Shown: in pieces, positions 11,140 through 19,938 of the stretch
Layout: each line of letters begins with the position of its first letter
Position numbering within the stretch: position 1 is the first letter of the stretch
Assembly (NCBI RefSeq): GCF_900116295.1
Contig: NZ_FPAF01000022.1
Span: forward strand, 1-51,312
Direction of reading: 5' to 3'
DNA: 51,312 nucleotides
Source of the DNA: Bacillus sp. 103mf
GTDB taxonomy: Bacteria; Bacillota; Bacilli; Bacillales; Bacillaceae_G
Notes under the pieces: model-generated
Seen by the model: the letters and a program-made list of their open reading frames with translations, nothing else
The model's database searches: none
Told to the model about the DNA's origin: nothing
Made by a program: the position numbers and the translations under genes

Positions 11140-13050
11140 CGGTTCTTCTTTATCTTCTGGCACTTCATCTTCTTTTTTCGTTGTGATGTTTACCTTTACA
11201 TCAATTTCAGAAGATGTTTTACGCTCCGGTAATGTACCGTGTTCACATAAATGATTGATTTGCTCTGCATCTAACGTTTCTACTTCAAGCAACGTATTTG
11301 CGATAATATCAAGCTTATCACGGTTTTCAGTAAGAAGTTGTTTTGCACGAGCATAACATTCTTTCATAATGCTTTGCATTTCCATATCAATTTCATGTGC
11401 AATTGCATCACTATAGTTTTGCTCAGAATGGAAGTCTCTTCCTAAGAACACTTGACCGCCTTGTGAGCTACCGAATTGCATTGGTCCAAGCTTATCACTC
11501 ATACCAAACTCAGTTACCATGCGTCTAGCTATTCCAGTCGCACGTTGGAAGTCATTATGAGCTCCTGTACTTACTTCTCCAAATACAATTTCTTCAGCCA
11601 CTCGTCCACCAAGTAGACCGGTAATTTTATCAAGCAATTCTGGCTTTGTCATGAAGTAACGATCTTCTTTTGGAAGCATTACTGCATATCCACCAGCTTG
11701 ACCGCGCGGCACAATCGTTACTTTATGAACAATATCCGCCTCATCAAGTACTACCCCAATTACAGTATGCCCTGCCTCATGGAATGCAACGATATTACGT
11801 TCTTTCTCAGAGATAACACGACTTTTCTTAGCTGGACCCGCAATAACACGATCCGTTGCTTCATCAATATCACTCATATCGATCTTCTTCTTATCTTGTC
11901 TCGCCGCTACAAGAGCTGCTTCATTTAATAAGTTTTCAAGATCAGCACCAGAGAACCCTGGTGTACGCGTTGCAATAGCACGTAAATTAACATTTTCATC
12001 TAACGGTTTATTGCGCGCATGTACTTTAAGCACTGCCTCACGACCATTTACATCTGGACGATCCACTGTAATTTGACGGTCAAAGCGTCCTGGACGTAAT
12101 AACGCTGGGTCAAGAATATCAGGTCGGTTTGTTGCAGCAACGATAATAATACCTTCATTAGCTCCGAAACCATCCATTTCTACAAGCAATTGGTTTAATG
12201 TTTGCTCACGCTCATCGTGACCACCACCAAGACCTGCCCCACGCTGACGACCTACCGCATCAATTTCATCAATGAAAATGATACAAGGTGCGTTTTTCTT
12301 TGCATTTTCAAATAAGTCACGTACACGAGAAGCACCGACACCAACGAACATCTCTACAAAATCAGAACCACTAATAGAGAAGAATGGAACGCCAGCCTCA
12401 CCTGCAACAGCACGTGCAAGTAATGTTTTACCTGTCCCTGGAGGTCCAACTAATAAAACACCCTTTGGAATACGAGCACCAATCTCCGCAAACTTACGAG
12501 GGTCTTTTAAGAATTCTACAACCTCAACAAGCTCTTGCTTTTCTTCATCCGCTCCAGCTACATCTCTAAAACGAACCTTTTTCTTATCATCATTGTATAA
12601 CTTCGCTTTACTTTTACCGAAGTTCATAACACGGCTACCGCCGCCTTGCGCTTGGTTAAGTAGGAAGAAGAATAAAATGAAGATAATTACAAAAGGAATG
12701 ATGGAAGTGAAGAATGTTACCCAAGCACTTGTTTCTTCTGCTGGTTGATATTTCACTTCTGTACCTTGTGCTTTGTCATTAATTTTCTTTTGTAATTCTT
12801 CAGTGTTAGGGGCATAAGTTACAAACTGTTTTTCCTGACTCTCAGTACTCAGTTGCCCCTTTACTTCAAATACACCATTTTTCGGTTGAAGTTGTACATT
12901 GCGAACCTCACCCTTTTCAAGTTTAGCAATGAATTTATCGTAGCTAATTGGTGTTGTTTTTTGCTGTGAACCATTAAAATAGCTCACAATACCAATTACC
13001 GCTACAAATATAAGTAAATAAAAGATGGTATTACGGAACATCCGATTCAT
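11131..13050 (-). CDS. ftsH: ATP-dependent zinc metalloprotease FtsH
   Basis: Membrane-anchored AAA+ protease for membrane-protein quality control; needed for normal sporulation in B. subtilis. At 639 aa: membrane helix (about 8-26), extracytoplasmic domain, second helix (about 110-130, [15 protein letters not shown]), Walker A GPPGTGKT, Walker [32 protein letters not shown], zinc motif HEAGH. The C-terminus is acidic and variable. ATG at 13050 has GGAGG upstream. It follows hpt by 87 bp in the tilS-hpt-ftsH order conserved in Bacillus. Confidence 0.98.
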   Translation of the reverse strand: MNRMFRNTIFYLLIFVAVIGIVSYFNGSQQKTTPISYDKFIAKLEKGEVRNVQLQPKNGVFEVKGQLSTESQEKQFVTYAPNTEELQKKINDKAQGTEVKYQPAEETSAWVTFFTSIIPFVIIFILFFFLLNQAQGGGSRVMNFGKSKAKLYNDDKKKVRFRDVAGADEEKQELVEVVEFLKDPRKFAEIGARIPKGVLLVGPPGTGKTLLARAVAGEAGVPFFSISGSDFVEMFVGVGASRVRDLFENAKKNAPCIIFIDEIDAVGRQRGAGLGGGHDEREQTLNQLLVEMDGFGANEGIIIVAATNRPDILDPALLRPGRFDRQITVDRPDVNGREAVLKVHARNKPLDENVNLRAIATRTPGFSGADLENLLNEAALVAARQDKKKIDMSDIDEATDRVIAGPAKKSRVISEKERNIVAFHEAGHTVIGVVLDEADIVHKVTIVPRGQAGGYAVMLPKEDRYFMTKPELLDKITGLLGGRVAEEIVFGEVSTGAHNDFQRATGIARRMVTEFGMSDKLGPMQFGSSQGGQVFLGRDFHSEQNYSDAIAHEIDMEMQSIMKECYARAKQLLTENRDKLDIIANTLLEVETLDAEQINHLCEHGTLPERKTSSEIDVKVNITTKKEDEVPEDKEEPKE

Positions 13051-13137
13051 CCCTAACCTCCTCTCACAGCATACAAACTATAATAGTAAATAGTAACATA
13101 GAAAAACTTTCCTATCCAATTGTTATGCTTAATATTA

Positions 13138-13680
13138 TTAATTGGAATATACGCTCGGTTTTAATACACCAACATAAGGAAGGTTACGATATTGTTCCTT
13201 ATAGTCTAATCCATACCCCACAACAAATTCGTGTGGAACAGTAAACCCAACATAGTCTGCTTTAAGATCAACTTTTCGGCCAGTTGGCTTATCTAATAAC
13301 GTTACAATCTTCACAGATTTTGCTTTACGATATTTAAATAAGTCTACTAAGTAGCTTAATGTAAGACCGCTGTCGATAATATCTTCTACGATTAAAATGT
13401 CGCGTCCCTCTACAGAAGTATCTAGGTCTTTTAAAATTTTTACTTCACCAGTTGAAACAGTAGAATGACCGTAGCTAGATACAGCCATAAAATCCATTTC
13501 AAGATATGTATCTGTTCGTTTTAATAAGTCTGCCATAAATGGCATTGCACCTTTTAGTACACCGATTGCAAGAGGTACTGTGTTTTTATAATCCTCTGCA
13601 AGAATTGTACCTAACTCTCTTACTTTTTCTTGTATTTGCTCTTCAGAAATTAATACCTTTTCAATATCTTGATTCATCAT
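13138..13680 (-). CDS. hpt: Hypoxanthine-guanine phosphoribosyltransferase
   Basis: Salvages hypoxanthine and guanine to IMP and GMP using PRPP. At 180 aa it matches the family and starts [16 protein letters not shown]. The PRPP-binding motif [14 protein letters not shown] and a C-terminal [20 protein letters not shown] are visible. The ATG at 13680 overlaps the tilS stop by 4 nt, with GGAGG 8 bases upstream in tilS. In Bacillus, TilS and HprT are also reported to cooperate in activating ftsH. Confidence 0.97.
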   Translation of the reverse strand: MMNQDIEKVLISEEQIQEKVRELGTILAEDYKNTVPLAIGVLKGAMPFMADLLKRTDTYLEMDFMAVSSYGHSTVSTGEVKILKDLDTSVEGRDILIVEDIIDSGLTLSYLVDLFKYRKAKSVKIVTLLDKPTGRKVDLKADYVGFTVPHEFVVGYGLDYKEQYRNLPYVGVLKPSVYSN

Positions 13681-15107
13681 TTCATTATCCTCCTGGAAGA
13701 CTCCTTGCTTTTGTAATGAATAATAATATATGTATCCTTATCTACTGTTTCTTGCGAAATAGCAAATGCAGATCTTTTCAACAATGGAACCCAAATAATA
13801 TTCCCACTTGCATCACAAACAATTGGCCAGTCTGCTCTTTTTTCCTTCGGTACTTTCGCCTCAATAAAAATAGACTTTATCTTCTTCGTACCATTCATAC
13901 CTTGAATTGACATTCGATCGCCGTTTTCTCTCGGACGAACAGTAAGTGGCGATGTTATTTCATTATATTTTGCAACAAACATCATCTCATTCACCATACT
14001 AGGGACACAATCGCTAATCTCTACTACAAACTCATCACCATTTACTAATGTTACCTTTCCAGGCACTTGTAAAACATGAGGAGCGAAAGCATTTTTTTCT
14101 TCCCTAAACCGAAATTTACATTCTTCGTATGTACGAACAATCTCCAATCCATTCGGGAACTGAAGCATACCAGAAGGATGAGTTCGTTTGAAAAACTCGA
14201 TCACCTTGTCAATATGTACAGAAGAAAGCGAAGATGGAATTTTATATTCATAAAGATAGTTTAATATTAGTTGAATCCCTCTCCTTTGTAAAGGTATAGG
14301 CATAGATTCAAATACAGGAATTGATAAGACAACTCTTTTTGTGTCTTTTTCCTTAATTACTTTATTCATTTTTTCAAAAGCTAATTCCTGCAAATACGCT
14401 TCATCCTCTTGCATAAACTTGCTAAAAGCTTGAAAACGCTCATGAACATTTGGATTTTCCCGTTTTAAATGAGGAAGAACATGTTTCCGTAATCGATTCC
14501 TTGTATAAGTTTCTTTTGTATTACTAGGGTCAATACGAGGGACAACATCCTTTCTCTTACAATAATCAAGAACCTCTTCTTTCGTTACTGCTAACAAAGG
14601 CCGAATCAAAAAACCTCTATCGAAAGCGCGTTTCGCAAAAATTCCAGCATAGCCTTTCGAAGTACTTCCACGCACAAGACGCATTAAAACCGTCTCAATT
14701 TGATCATCACCATGATGACCAAGAGCTACATACTGTGCATTATATTTTCTCATTATTCTTTCCAAAAATACATATCGGCATTCTCTCGCTGCAACTTGTG
14801 CACTCATTTGATTTTGTTTTTGATACTGCGTCACATCAATTTGTATTGTTTCACAGATAACATTAAGATTTTCACACAAGTTTTTTACAAATTGTAAATC
14901 TTCCTGTGATTCCTCACCACGAAACATATGGTCAACATGTGCTACTACAATTTGCAATTTTTTCTCTTCACGCTTCTCTAACAAATAAAAGAAAAGCGCT
15001 AAAGAATCAGGCCCTCCTGATACACCAACAACAACCGTAGAATGCGCTTCTAATAAATTATGCCTTTCTACAAAAGCATCTACCTTTTTAACAAATTCAT
15101 CTTTCAA
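13677..15107 (-). CDS. tilS: tRNA(Ile)-lysidine synthetase
   Basis: Converts C34 of tRNA-Ile(CAU) to lysidine, making it read AUA; essential. At 476 aa: PP-loop [14 protein letters not shown] (about 29-42), [17 protein letters not shown], then C-terminal TilS domains ([16 protein letters not shown]). Start set at TTG 15107: homologues begin MKDxFV at this place and AAAGGTGA lies 8 bases upstream. The GTG at 15119 overlaps that ribosome site and would add four residues. Confidence 0.94.
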   Translation of the reverse strand: MKDEFVKKVDAFVERHNLLEAHSTVVVGVSGGPDSLALFFYLLEKREEKKLQIVVAHVDHMFRGEESQEDLQFVKNLCENLNVICETIQIDVTQYQKQNQMSAQVAARECRYVFLERIMRKYNAQYVALGHHGDDQIETVLMRLVRGSTSKGYAGIFAKRAFDRGFLIRPLLAVTKEEVLDYCKRKDVVPRIDPSNTKETYTRNRLRKHVLPHLKRENPNVHERFQAFSKFMQEDEAYLQELAFEKMNKVIKEKDTKRVVLSIPVFESMPIPLQRRGIQLILNYLYEYKIPSSLSSVHIDKVIEFFKRTHPSGMLQFPNGLEIVRTYEECKFRFREEKNAFAPHVLQVPGKVTLVNGDEFVVEISDCVPSMVNEMMFVAKYNEITSPLTVRPRENGDRMSIQGMNGTKKIKSIFIEAKVPKEKRADWPIVCDASGNIIWVPLLKRSAFAISQETVDKDTYIIIHYKSKESSRRIMK

Positions 15108-15394
15108 TGCTGCAATCACCTTTCATTGAGCTAAAACGATAGCATACCATTGATATAATGGTACAACTTTTACAAGCTTTCTGCAAAACAAAGATGTATA
15201 AATTTCACAATTTATCTTACATACGAATTTTTTCTTTGCATGCAGAAATAAACAAAAGTAAATATACATATATAACAAACAGGCCTCAAGTATATCCCTG
15301 AGCCCTGATACTTTCCTCTTTTAAATCAAAAAACAGTAAACCATTAATGTTTTCGCTTCTCAAAATTGCAAGAAACGAAAAGAGGCATGTAGAA
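15108..15394. other. Intergenic region upstream of tilS
   Basis: No gene is seen. It is AT-rich and holds a 7-bp inverted repeat TACCATT/AATGGTA (15145-15151 and 15157-15163) about 40 bp upstream of tilS. A weak minus-strand promoter candidate (TTGCAG at 15186-15181, 17 bp, TACCAT) overlaps that palindrome, so a protein could bind there. That last step is inference only. Confidence 0.4.
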
Positions 15395-15460
15395 AATAAC
15401 TACCCACAATTTTTATCAGGGGAAAATAAATCCCCCCTGATGATGGAAATTTCATTTTAT
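15395..15460 (-). repeat. Partial bcr1 joined in tandem to copy 2
   Basis: On the minus strand, reading on from the ATAAA junction, the sequence is ATAAAATGAAATTTCCATCA followed by a hairpin (ATCAGGGG/CCCCTGAT type). This parallels the bcr1 head ATAAAGTGAAACTTCCATCA and its hairpin A. The rest of this second copy has decayed. Confidence 0.55.
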
Positions 15461-15612
15461 CCCGCATTAACGGGCAGTAAGACCCCCACCTCAAGATTCA
15501 GAGAGAAGCGAGGAAGATAGGCGTGGGATAACTGCCCGTAAAAGCCCGATTGGTTCAACTAACCATCAGTGGGAGATGAAAAAACTCTCCACTGATGGAA
15601 GTTTCACTTTAT
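15456..15612 (-). repeat. bcr1 repeat element, copy 2 (full length)
   Basis: 157 bp bounded by TTTAT at 15456-15460 and 15608-15612. Hairpin A is 15563-15576 with 15586-15598 (CCATCAG with CTGATGG). The long outer stem is ACGGGCAGT near 15470 with ACTGCCCGT near 15531, continuing as CCCCAC/GTGGG. The spoIIE stop codon TAA lies inside the terminal ATAAA, so hairpin A probably also acts as the spoIIE terminator. In this copy the apex of the long stem is short. Confidence 0.85.
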
Positions 15613-18086
15613 TGCGCCTGTTTACTAACAATAGGAATCGTAGCCCATTTCGGCATATTCTTTTTTACTTTCGCTACAACAATTGTCATGTCATCATTGA
15701 TATATCCATTATCAGTACGAATAACATCTTCCATAATAATATCAGCAATCTCTTGTGGATCTTCCGTTTCTAATTCTTTAATCTTCCGTTTCATCCACAA
15801 TTCATGATTCTCTACATGTTTCGCACCTTCAAAAATCCCATCGCTCATCATGATTAAAATATCACCAGATTTTAATTGTTCGCCAACAACATCCACTTCA
15901 AAGTCTTCAATAATTCCCATTGGTAAATTACTCGCTTCTATTTTAAATACCTGATTGCCACGCTTTACAAAACTTGGCGTAGAACCAATCTTTAAAAACT
16001 TAGCATTTGCATCACGCAAATCAATCATCGCTAAATCTAATGTTGTAAACATTTCTTCCGTTGTCCGCAGCGAGAGAATTGAATTGATGGATTTAATTGC
16101 AATTTCCTCATCAATACCTGATTGCAATATTTTTTGCAACAACTTCACCGTCTCTTTACTTTCCATATGTGCCCGTCTTCCATTCCCCATCCCATCACTA
16201 ATAGCAAGCGCATATTTCCCCACACTTAATTCCATCATGGCATAGGAATCACCAGATACAAATCCCCCTCCTTTAGCTGCTGTAGCAAGGCCTGTATCTA
16301 CAGAAAATGTTTTAGCTGAACCAAAGGATACTGTACTGTAACCATTTGGATACGCTGATTGTTCTTCATGTTTCACAACAACTGTTTCATGTAAAATATC
16401 AGACAGCATTGGAGCAACGAGCTTTTCACATTCCCCGTACTGATTACATGCAGCAGGAATCATCATTTCAATATCAATGTTCCCTCGATCTAAACAATAA
16501 ATATCAACATGTCCAATCTCTACACCAAAATCACGAAATGCCTGTAAAATTTGTTCCTCTTGTACTTGATGATTCTCTCTTTCCTTTTGAATTTCTTTCG
16601 AGAAATCTGCCATTACTTTCGAAACACCCATAAGTTGCTCAGCAACAATTTTACGATTATCACGCATTTGCTTCCTTAACTTTTGTCCTTCATAAAAATA
16701 TCCTAATTCATCTTCTATTAAACCTGTTACTTTCGTTCCTCTCACACAGTATTTTTCAAAATCACGGAGCAATTTACGATTACTTTGCAATGTACCTTCC
16801 TCTGTTTCGTTCATAAGTTGCTTCATATAGTCGTACGTTTTATCAAAATTCACAACCCAACACTGATCCTTCTTAAAGCACGTCTGACATGTCTTAGCGG
16901 TAATTGTGCTTAAAAACAAATCCGTCTCTGTGTCTTGATCCTCATCTTCTACATATCCATATATAGAAAAGCTATTAGACAACGCTTCAAACACATTTGC
17001 AAACTGATTGATTTTATTTGCCGTTACATCACGCATTCTTCTCAAATATTGTTGTTGATCATTAGAATGCTCTTGTGTTCCTGGCATATACTTAGAAAGA
17101 CGTTCAACAATGAACTTAGGTGTTAATAAAAACAATGTAATCGCAGCACCCGACTCTAATAGCGTCATTACAATACTTGTTTGTTTATCTACGTATAATG
17201 TAATTAAACTTGTTCCAATTAATAAACCTAAACTTACCCCTATCCGTTTCCCTTCTTTTAGTAAGCCGCCTAACAACCCAGAAAACGCCAGTAAACTTAA
17301 TTGATATAAACTCGCTACATTTGCTAAACTTAAAATTAGCCCCGTTACAACACCCACAGTAGAACCTGTTGCCGCTCCTGCCACAAACGCGAATATTAAT
17401 ACTAAATATCTCGTAAAAATATGCTGAACTGATAAATCATAAACAAACCAATCTGTTGTACCCGTTAATACAGATGCTAGCAATATAATTAAGCAAACAA
17501 TTTCTTCTGTTTCTAATGATTGTTGTTTTCCTTTTCGTTCCATTAAAAGAGGGGCACTTTGCAAGAAAATCATTGTTAATACGAAGCTTAACCCTGCTTC
17601 AATTGTACTAACAAGCAAATCATACATACCAATGGTTTCTTGTGCAAAATAAACAACGATAAGATGGGCTGTTAATGCAGAAATAAATACTTGGAACGGG
17701 ACAAGCCCAATCGTCTTATTTGTAAAACGACTAAAGAAAATATTATAGATGAAGAATGTAAATATAGATGCAAAGGCAAAGAATAGATTTTCTAATGAAA
17801 CCGAAAACGCGCCTGCCATTACAGCGAGGAACGCAAGAGCCATTTTATCACGTTTCATCACATATACAGCAGCGAAAAACGGCAAAGCAAACGGTAAAAT
17901 GTTCGTTAAAATATATGCTCGTCCTAAAAGAAAACCAACTAACGCAACCACAAATCCCCAACGAAAGAAAATTTGTTCCAATTTCATCCTCAATTTGCTT
18001 GTCCACTTTTCAGCTGTCATTTGCCCACAACCTATAGCAAGCGCACCAGAATTTGGATTGACAGTATTCCTTCCTGCTCTTGGCAT
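15609..18086 (-). CDS. spoIIE: Stage II sporulation protein E (PP2C phosphatase)
   Basis: Dephosphorylates SpoIIAA to release sigma-F in the forespore and helps polar septation with FtsZ. At 825 aa it matches B. subtilis (827). About ten membrane helices occupy the first 330 residues, then the FtsZ-interacting/regulatory region, then the PP2C domain (about 590-810) with FVSGDSYAMMEL, ISDGMGNGRRA and MSDGIFEGAKH carrying metal-binding Asp residues. ATG at 18086 has AGGTGGTG 8 bases upstream. A full bcr1 begins at its stop codon. Confidence 0.98.
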   Translation of the reverse strand: MPRAGRNTVNPNSGALAIGCGQMTAEKWTSKLRMKLEQIFFRWGFVVALVGFLLGRAYILTNILPFALPFFAAVYVMKRDKMALAFLAVMAGAFSVSLENLFFAFASIFTFFIYNIFFSRFTNKTIGLVPFQVFISALTAHLIVVYFAQETIGMYDLLVSTIEAGLSFVLTMIFLQSAPLLMERKGKQQSLETEEIVCLIILLASVLTGTTDWFVYDLSVQHIFTRYLVLIFAFVAGAATGSTVGVVTGLILSLANVASLYQLSLLAFSGLLGGLLKEGKRIGVSLGLLIGTSLITLYVDKQTSIVMTLLESGAAITLFLLTPKFIVERLSKYMPGTQEHSNDQQQYLRRMRDVTANKINQFANVFEALSNSFSIYGYVEDEDQDTETDLFLSTITAKTCQTCFKKDQCWVVNFDKTYDYMKQLMNETEEGTLQSNRKLLRDFEKYCVRGTKVTGLIEDELGYFYEGQKLRKQMRDNRKIVAEQLMGVSKVMADFSKEIQKERENHQVQEEQILQAFRDFGVEIGHVDIYCLDRGNIDIEMMIPAACNQYGECEKLVAPMLSDILHETVVVKHEEQSAYPNGYSTVSFGSAKTFSVDTGLATAAKGGGFVSGDSYAMMELSVGKYALAISDGMGNGRRAHMESKETVKLLQKILQSGIDEEIAIKSINSILSLRTTEEMFTTLDLAMIDLRDANAKFLKIGSTPSFVKRGNQVFKIEASNLPMGIIEDFEVDVVGEQLKSGDILIMMSDGIFEGAKHVENHELWMKRKIKELETEDPQEIADIIMEDVIRTDNGYINDDMTIVVAKVKKNMPKWATIPIVSKQAQ

Positions 18087-18121
18087 ATTTTGAACACCAC
18101 CTGCACATTTTATTACTTGTA

Positions 18122-18187
18122 ATTATAAAATGTATTTCGTGGAGTTTTTGTCAAAATAACAGCTGGTAGTACAATAATTGTTCGACT
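18122..18187 (-). promoter_or_regulatory. spoIIE promoter, Spo0A-type with 21-bp spacing
   Basis: TTGACA (18154-18149) and TATAAT (18127-18122) are both consensus but 21 bp apart. This unusual spacing is known for the Spo0A-activated sigma-A promoters of spoIIE and spoIIG. A Spo0A-box-like AGTCGAA (one mismatch to TGTCGAA) lies at 18187-18181, and the -35 region TTTGACA is itself one mismatch from TTCGACA. Confidence 0.85.
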
Positions 18188-18310
18188 TTTTATACAAAAT
18201 AACACCATATATATACAGAGTTACACGTAAATCTTTCGATTAATTATTGAATATTCAAAAAATAATAGTTGTTTTTGTAGAAGAAGCGCATAACTTTACA
18301 AATCCTTAAC

Positions 18311-18587
18311 ATAAAGTGAAACTTCCCTCAGTGGGGATTTTCTTCATCCCCCACTGAGGGTTAGTTGAACCAATCGTGCTTTTACGGGCAGTTATCCCCC
18401 ACCTATCTTCTTTAGAAAAGCGGAAGCGGCTCGCCCAGAATCGTAGGACGTTGGAGCCCGCGACAGAGAGGCGCTTTTTGCCTCGTCCGAGGGGGCGAAA
18501 CGACCGGAGATTCTAGCCGCTAGAGCTGGACAACGCTTCTCTCTGAATTTTGAGATGGGATCTTACTGCCCGTTAATGCGGGATAAA
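18311..18587 (+). repeat. bcr1 element, copy 3 (composite with GC-rich module)
   Basis: 277 bp bounded by ATAAA at 18311-18315 and 18583-18587, in the opposite orientation to copies 1 and 2. Hairpin A (18325-18338 with 18346-18360) reads CCCTCAG/CTGAGGG where copy 2 has CCATCAG/CTGATGG, a compensatory change. Outside the 124-nt module at 18411-18534 it matches copy 2 along its length. It lies in the 620-bp gap between spoIIE and the tRNA genes, which has no protein gene. Confidence 0.85.
18411..18534 (+). repeat. GC-rich module inside bcr1
   Basis: Between CTATCTTC and GCTTCTCTCTG, where copy 2 has only CTC, this copy has 124 nt of much higher GC. It is palindromic: AGCGGCT and AGAATC near the start pair with GATTCT and AGCCGCT near the end, and GAGGC pairs with GCCTC in the middle. 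It ends AGCTGGACAA. This resembles, from memory, a palindromic repeat scattered in many Bacillus genomes. Role unknown. Confidence 0.7.
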
Positions 18588-18665
18588 ACGAAATTTCCAT
18601 CATTTTTTCATCCCCCACTGATGGAAATCTCTCACTAATCGGGATAACTACTCGCAAATAACGGG
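18583..18665 (+). repeat. Partial bcr1 in tandem with copy 3
   Basis: From the shared ATAAA the sequence runs ACGAAATTTCCATCA, CCCCCACTGATGGAAA, then TAATCGGGATAACTACTCGC. These parallel the bcr1 head, hairpin A distal arm and the AATCGGGC...GTTATCCCC segment in order. It is a degenerate second copy in the same orientation. Confidence 0.55.
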
Positions 18666-18670
18666 ACAAA

Positions 18671-18701
18671 AAAAGATCATGCAAATTATGCATGATCTTT
18701 T
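18671..18701 (-). terminator. tRNA operon terminator
   Basis: Perfect 13-base arms AAAAGATCATGCA (18671-18683) and TGCATGATCTTTT (18689-18701) with a 5-nt loop, followed by a T run on the minus strand, just after tRNA-Glu. Confidence 0.9.
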
Positions 18702-18708
18702 CCAATGA

Positions 18709-18780
18709 TGACCCGTACGGGATTCGAACCCGTGTTACCGCCGTGAAAGGGCGGTGTCTTAACCACTTGACCAACGGGCC
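18709..18780 (-). tRNA. tRNA-Glu (anticodon TTC)
   Basis: Full cloverleaf on the minus strand, starting GGCCCGTTGGTCAAGTGG. The anticodon loop is in CCCTTTCACGG (TTC), the T-arm is GGGTTCGAATCCC, and the 3' end is TACGGGTCA with no encoded CCA. It lies 11 bp after tRNA-Met, the order found between yabR and spoIIE in B. subtilis. Confidence 0.97.
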
Positions 18781-18791
18781 GTTAAAATATA

Positions 18792-18865
18792 TAGCGGCGG
18801 AGGGGATCGAACCCCCGACCTCACGGGTATGAACCGTACGCTCTAGCCAGCTGAGCTACACCGCC
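18792..18865 (-). tRNA. tRNA-Met, elongator (anticodon CAT)
   Basis: Cloverleaf starting GGCGGTGTAGCTCAGC with anticodon CAT in CGGTTCATACCCG and T-arm GGGGTTCGATCCCC. The acceptor stem has a G1-U72 wobble and no encoded CCA. It lacks the initiator-type CGCGGG start. It does not resemble the tRNA-Ile2 substrate of TilS, so elongator Met is the best call. Confidence 0.95.
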
Positions 18866-18890
18866 ATGTCGTATTTAACGGACAATTAGT

Positions 18891-18919
18891 ATATTATCTT
18901 AAACAACATTTAAAGTCAA
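18891..18919 (-). promoter_or_regulatory. tRNA operon promoter (sigma-A)
   Basis: TTGACT (18919-18914), a 17-bp spacer and TAATAT (18896-18891) on the minus strand lie about 26 bp upstream of tRNA-Met, close to consensus. Confidence 0.85.
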
Positions 18920-18974
18920 CATGTTTTCAAATATTTTTTTATTATTTTTTCTATATGCTGTTTTCACCATAAAA

Positions 18975-19004
18975 AAGCACCCTGAGTGAACACTCTGGGT
19001 GCTT
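18975..19004 (-). terminator. yabR terminator
   Basis: AAGCACCCTGAGTG (18975-18988) pairs with CACTCTGGGTGCTT (18991-19004), with one mismatch, and a T run follows on the minus strand. Confidence 0.85.
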
Positions 19005-19032
19005 CTCTTTATTTTAAAATAAACAGCAAGTT

Positions 19033-19491
19033 TTATCCGCGACGAGCGCCACGGCCGCCACGTTTTGACTCCGTATTACGCTTTAAAGAAGTTAAACGAT
19101 CTTCACTGTCTTTTAAAAAGCGAGCCATCTTTTGCTCAAATGTTTCTTTTTGGTTACGGTTATCACCGCCACCTCGATTGTCTCTGTTAAAAGAGCGATT
19201 ACGTTGAGGACGTCCAGCGCGTTGATTATCACGTTGTTCACCTTCTGTTTTTTCACGTTCTTTCGCTTTTTTAATAGATAAACCAATTTTGCCGTCTTTC
19301 TCAACGTTAATAACTTTTACTTCTACTTGATCGCCTACTTTTAAGTGATCATTAATATCTTTCACATAATTATCTGCAACTTCACTAATATGAACAAGAC
19401 CAGTTAATCCTTCTGGCAGCTCTACAAAAGCCCCAAAATTCGTAATACCTGTTACTTTACCTTGTAACTTGCTGCCTACCTCAATTGACAT
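19033..19491 (-). CDS. yabR: S1-domain RNA-binding protein YabR
   Basis: A 152-aa protein with one N-terminal S1 domain (about residues 3-75: GSKLQGKVTGITNFGAFVEL, GLVHISEV, KIGLSIKKA). It is followed by a long Arg/Asn/Gly-rich tail with RGGRGARRG at the end. The general stress/ribosome-associated S1 proteins of this type bind RNA; the exact role is not known to me. The tail makes it longer than B. subtilis YabR as I remember it (about 128 aa). A ribosome site GGAGGAG lies upstream of the ATG. It is transcribed separately between divIC and the tRNAs. Confidence 0.92.
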   Translation of the reverse strand: MSIEVGSKLQGKVTGITNFGAFVELPEGLTGLVHISEVADNYVKDINDHLKVGDQVEVKVINVEKDGKIGLSIKKAKEREKTEGEQRDNQRAGRPQRNRSFNRDNRGGGDNRNQKETFEQKMARFLKDSEDRLTSLKRNTESKRGGRGARRG

Positions 19492-19578
19492 AAAAAAAAC
19501 GCTCCTCCTTAGTAGTTAAAAAGTCAAATTTTACTTCATTATATATAATCTTAAAATATAGTGTCAATACAACACCTA

Positions 19579-19938
19579 CTACTTAGAAATGGGAAAAATT
19601 ATCTCCTCGGGCTTTGAAAAGTAATAATCTCTTCTAGCAATCTCTAAAACATAATTCTCATCATGTAATTTTTGGATTTCATCTTTCAACTGATTTCCTT
19701 TCGTCGTTAGCACATTTGTTTCTTTTTCCAGTTCTTTTACTTTTGCTTCTTTAGCGTTAATCGTACTATTTTGTTTATAGAACGTCACACTGAGACTTAC
19801 AATAACTATAAAAGCAAAAGCAAAAAATAAAGCTAATCGACGATAAATGCGCCTTCTGCTTCCGTTCGATTGTATTATATGTTCTTTAACAGATTTTGGA
19901 TTCTGTTCTAGTACATACCTTTGCTTCAGTTCCCTCAT
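19579..19938 (-). CDS. divIC: Cell division protein DivIC
   Basis: Divisome protein partnering with DivIB and FtsL. At 119 aa: short Arg-rich cytoplasmic start, one membrane helix (about 37-55, LALFFAFAFIVIVSLSVTFY), then a coiled-coil (about 60-95, EAKVKELEKETNVL) and a small distal region. The ATG at 19938 overlaps the yabQ stop as ATGA, with AGGGGGA 8 bases upstream; the frame to 19977 is not family-like. Divisome control by FtsL/DivIB is known; here the gene is read through from the sporulation genes yabP-yabQ. Confidence 0.93.
   Translation of the reverse strand: MRELKQRYVLEQNPKSVKEHIIQSNGSRRRIYRRLALFFAFAFIVIVSLSVTFYKQNSTINAKEAKVKELEKETNVLTTKGNQLKDEIQKLHDENYVLEIARRDYYFSKPEEIIFPISK

Noticed and set aside
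12272-12748. 158-aa plus-strand open frame opposite ftsH
   Set aside because: It is the mirror of a conserved AAA+ domain; the frame is open only because of codon use in ftsH.
15280-15315. CTCA/TGAG inverted repeat upstream of tilS
   Set aside because: The four-base arms with a ten-base loop are too weak to support a terminator or operator.
18520-18774. 84-aa minus-strand open frame over the tRNA-Glu gene and bcr1
   Set aside because: It reads through a clear tRNA and a repeat; no ribosome site or family likeness.
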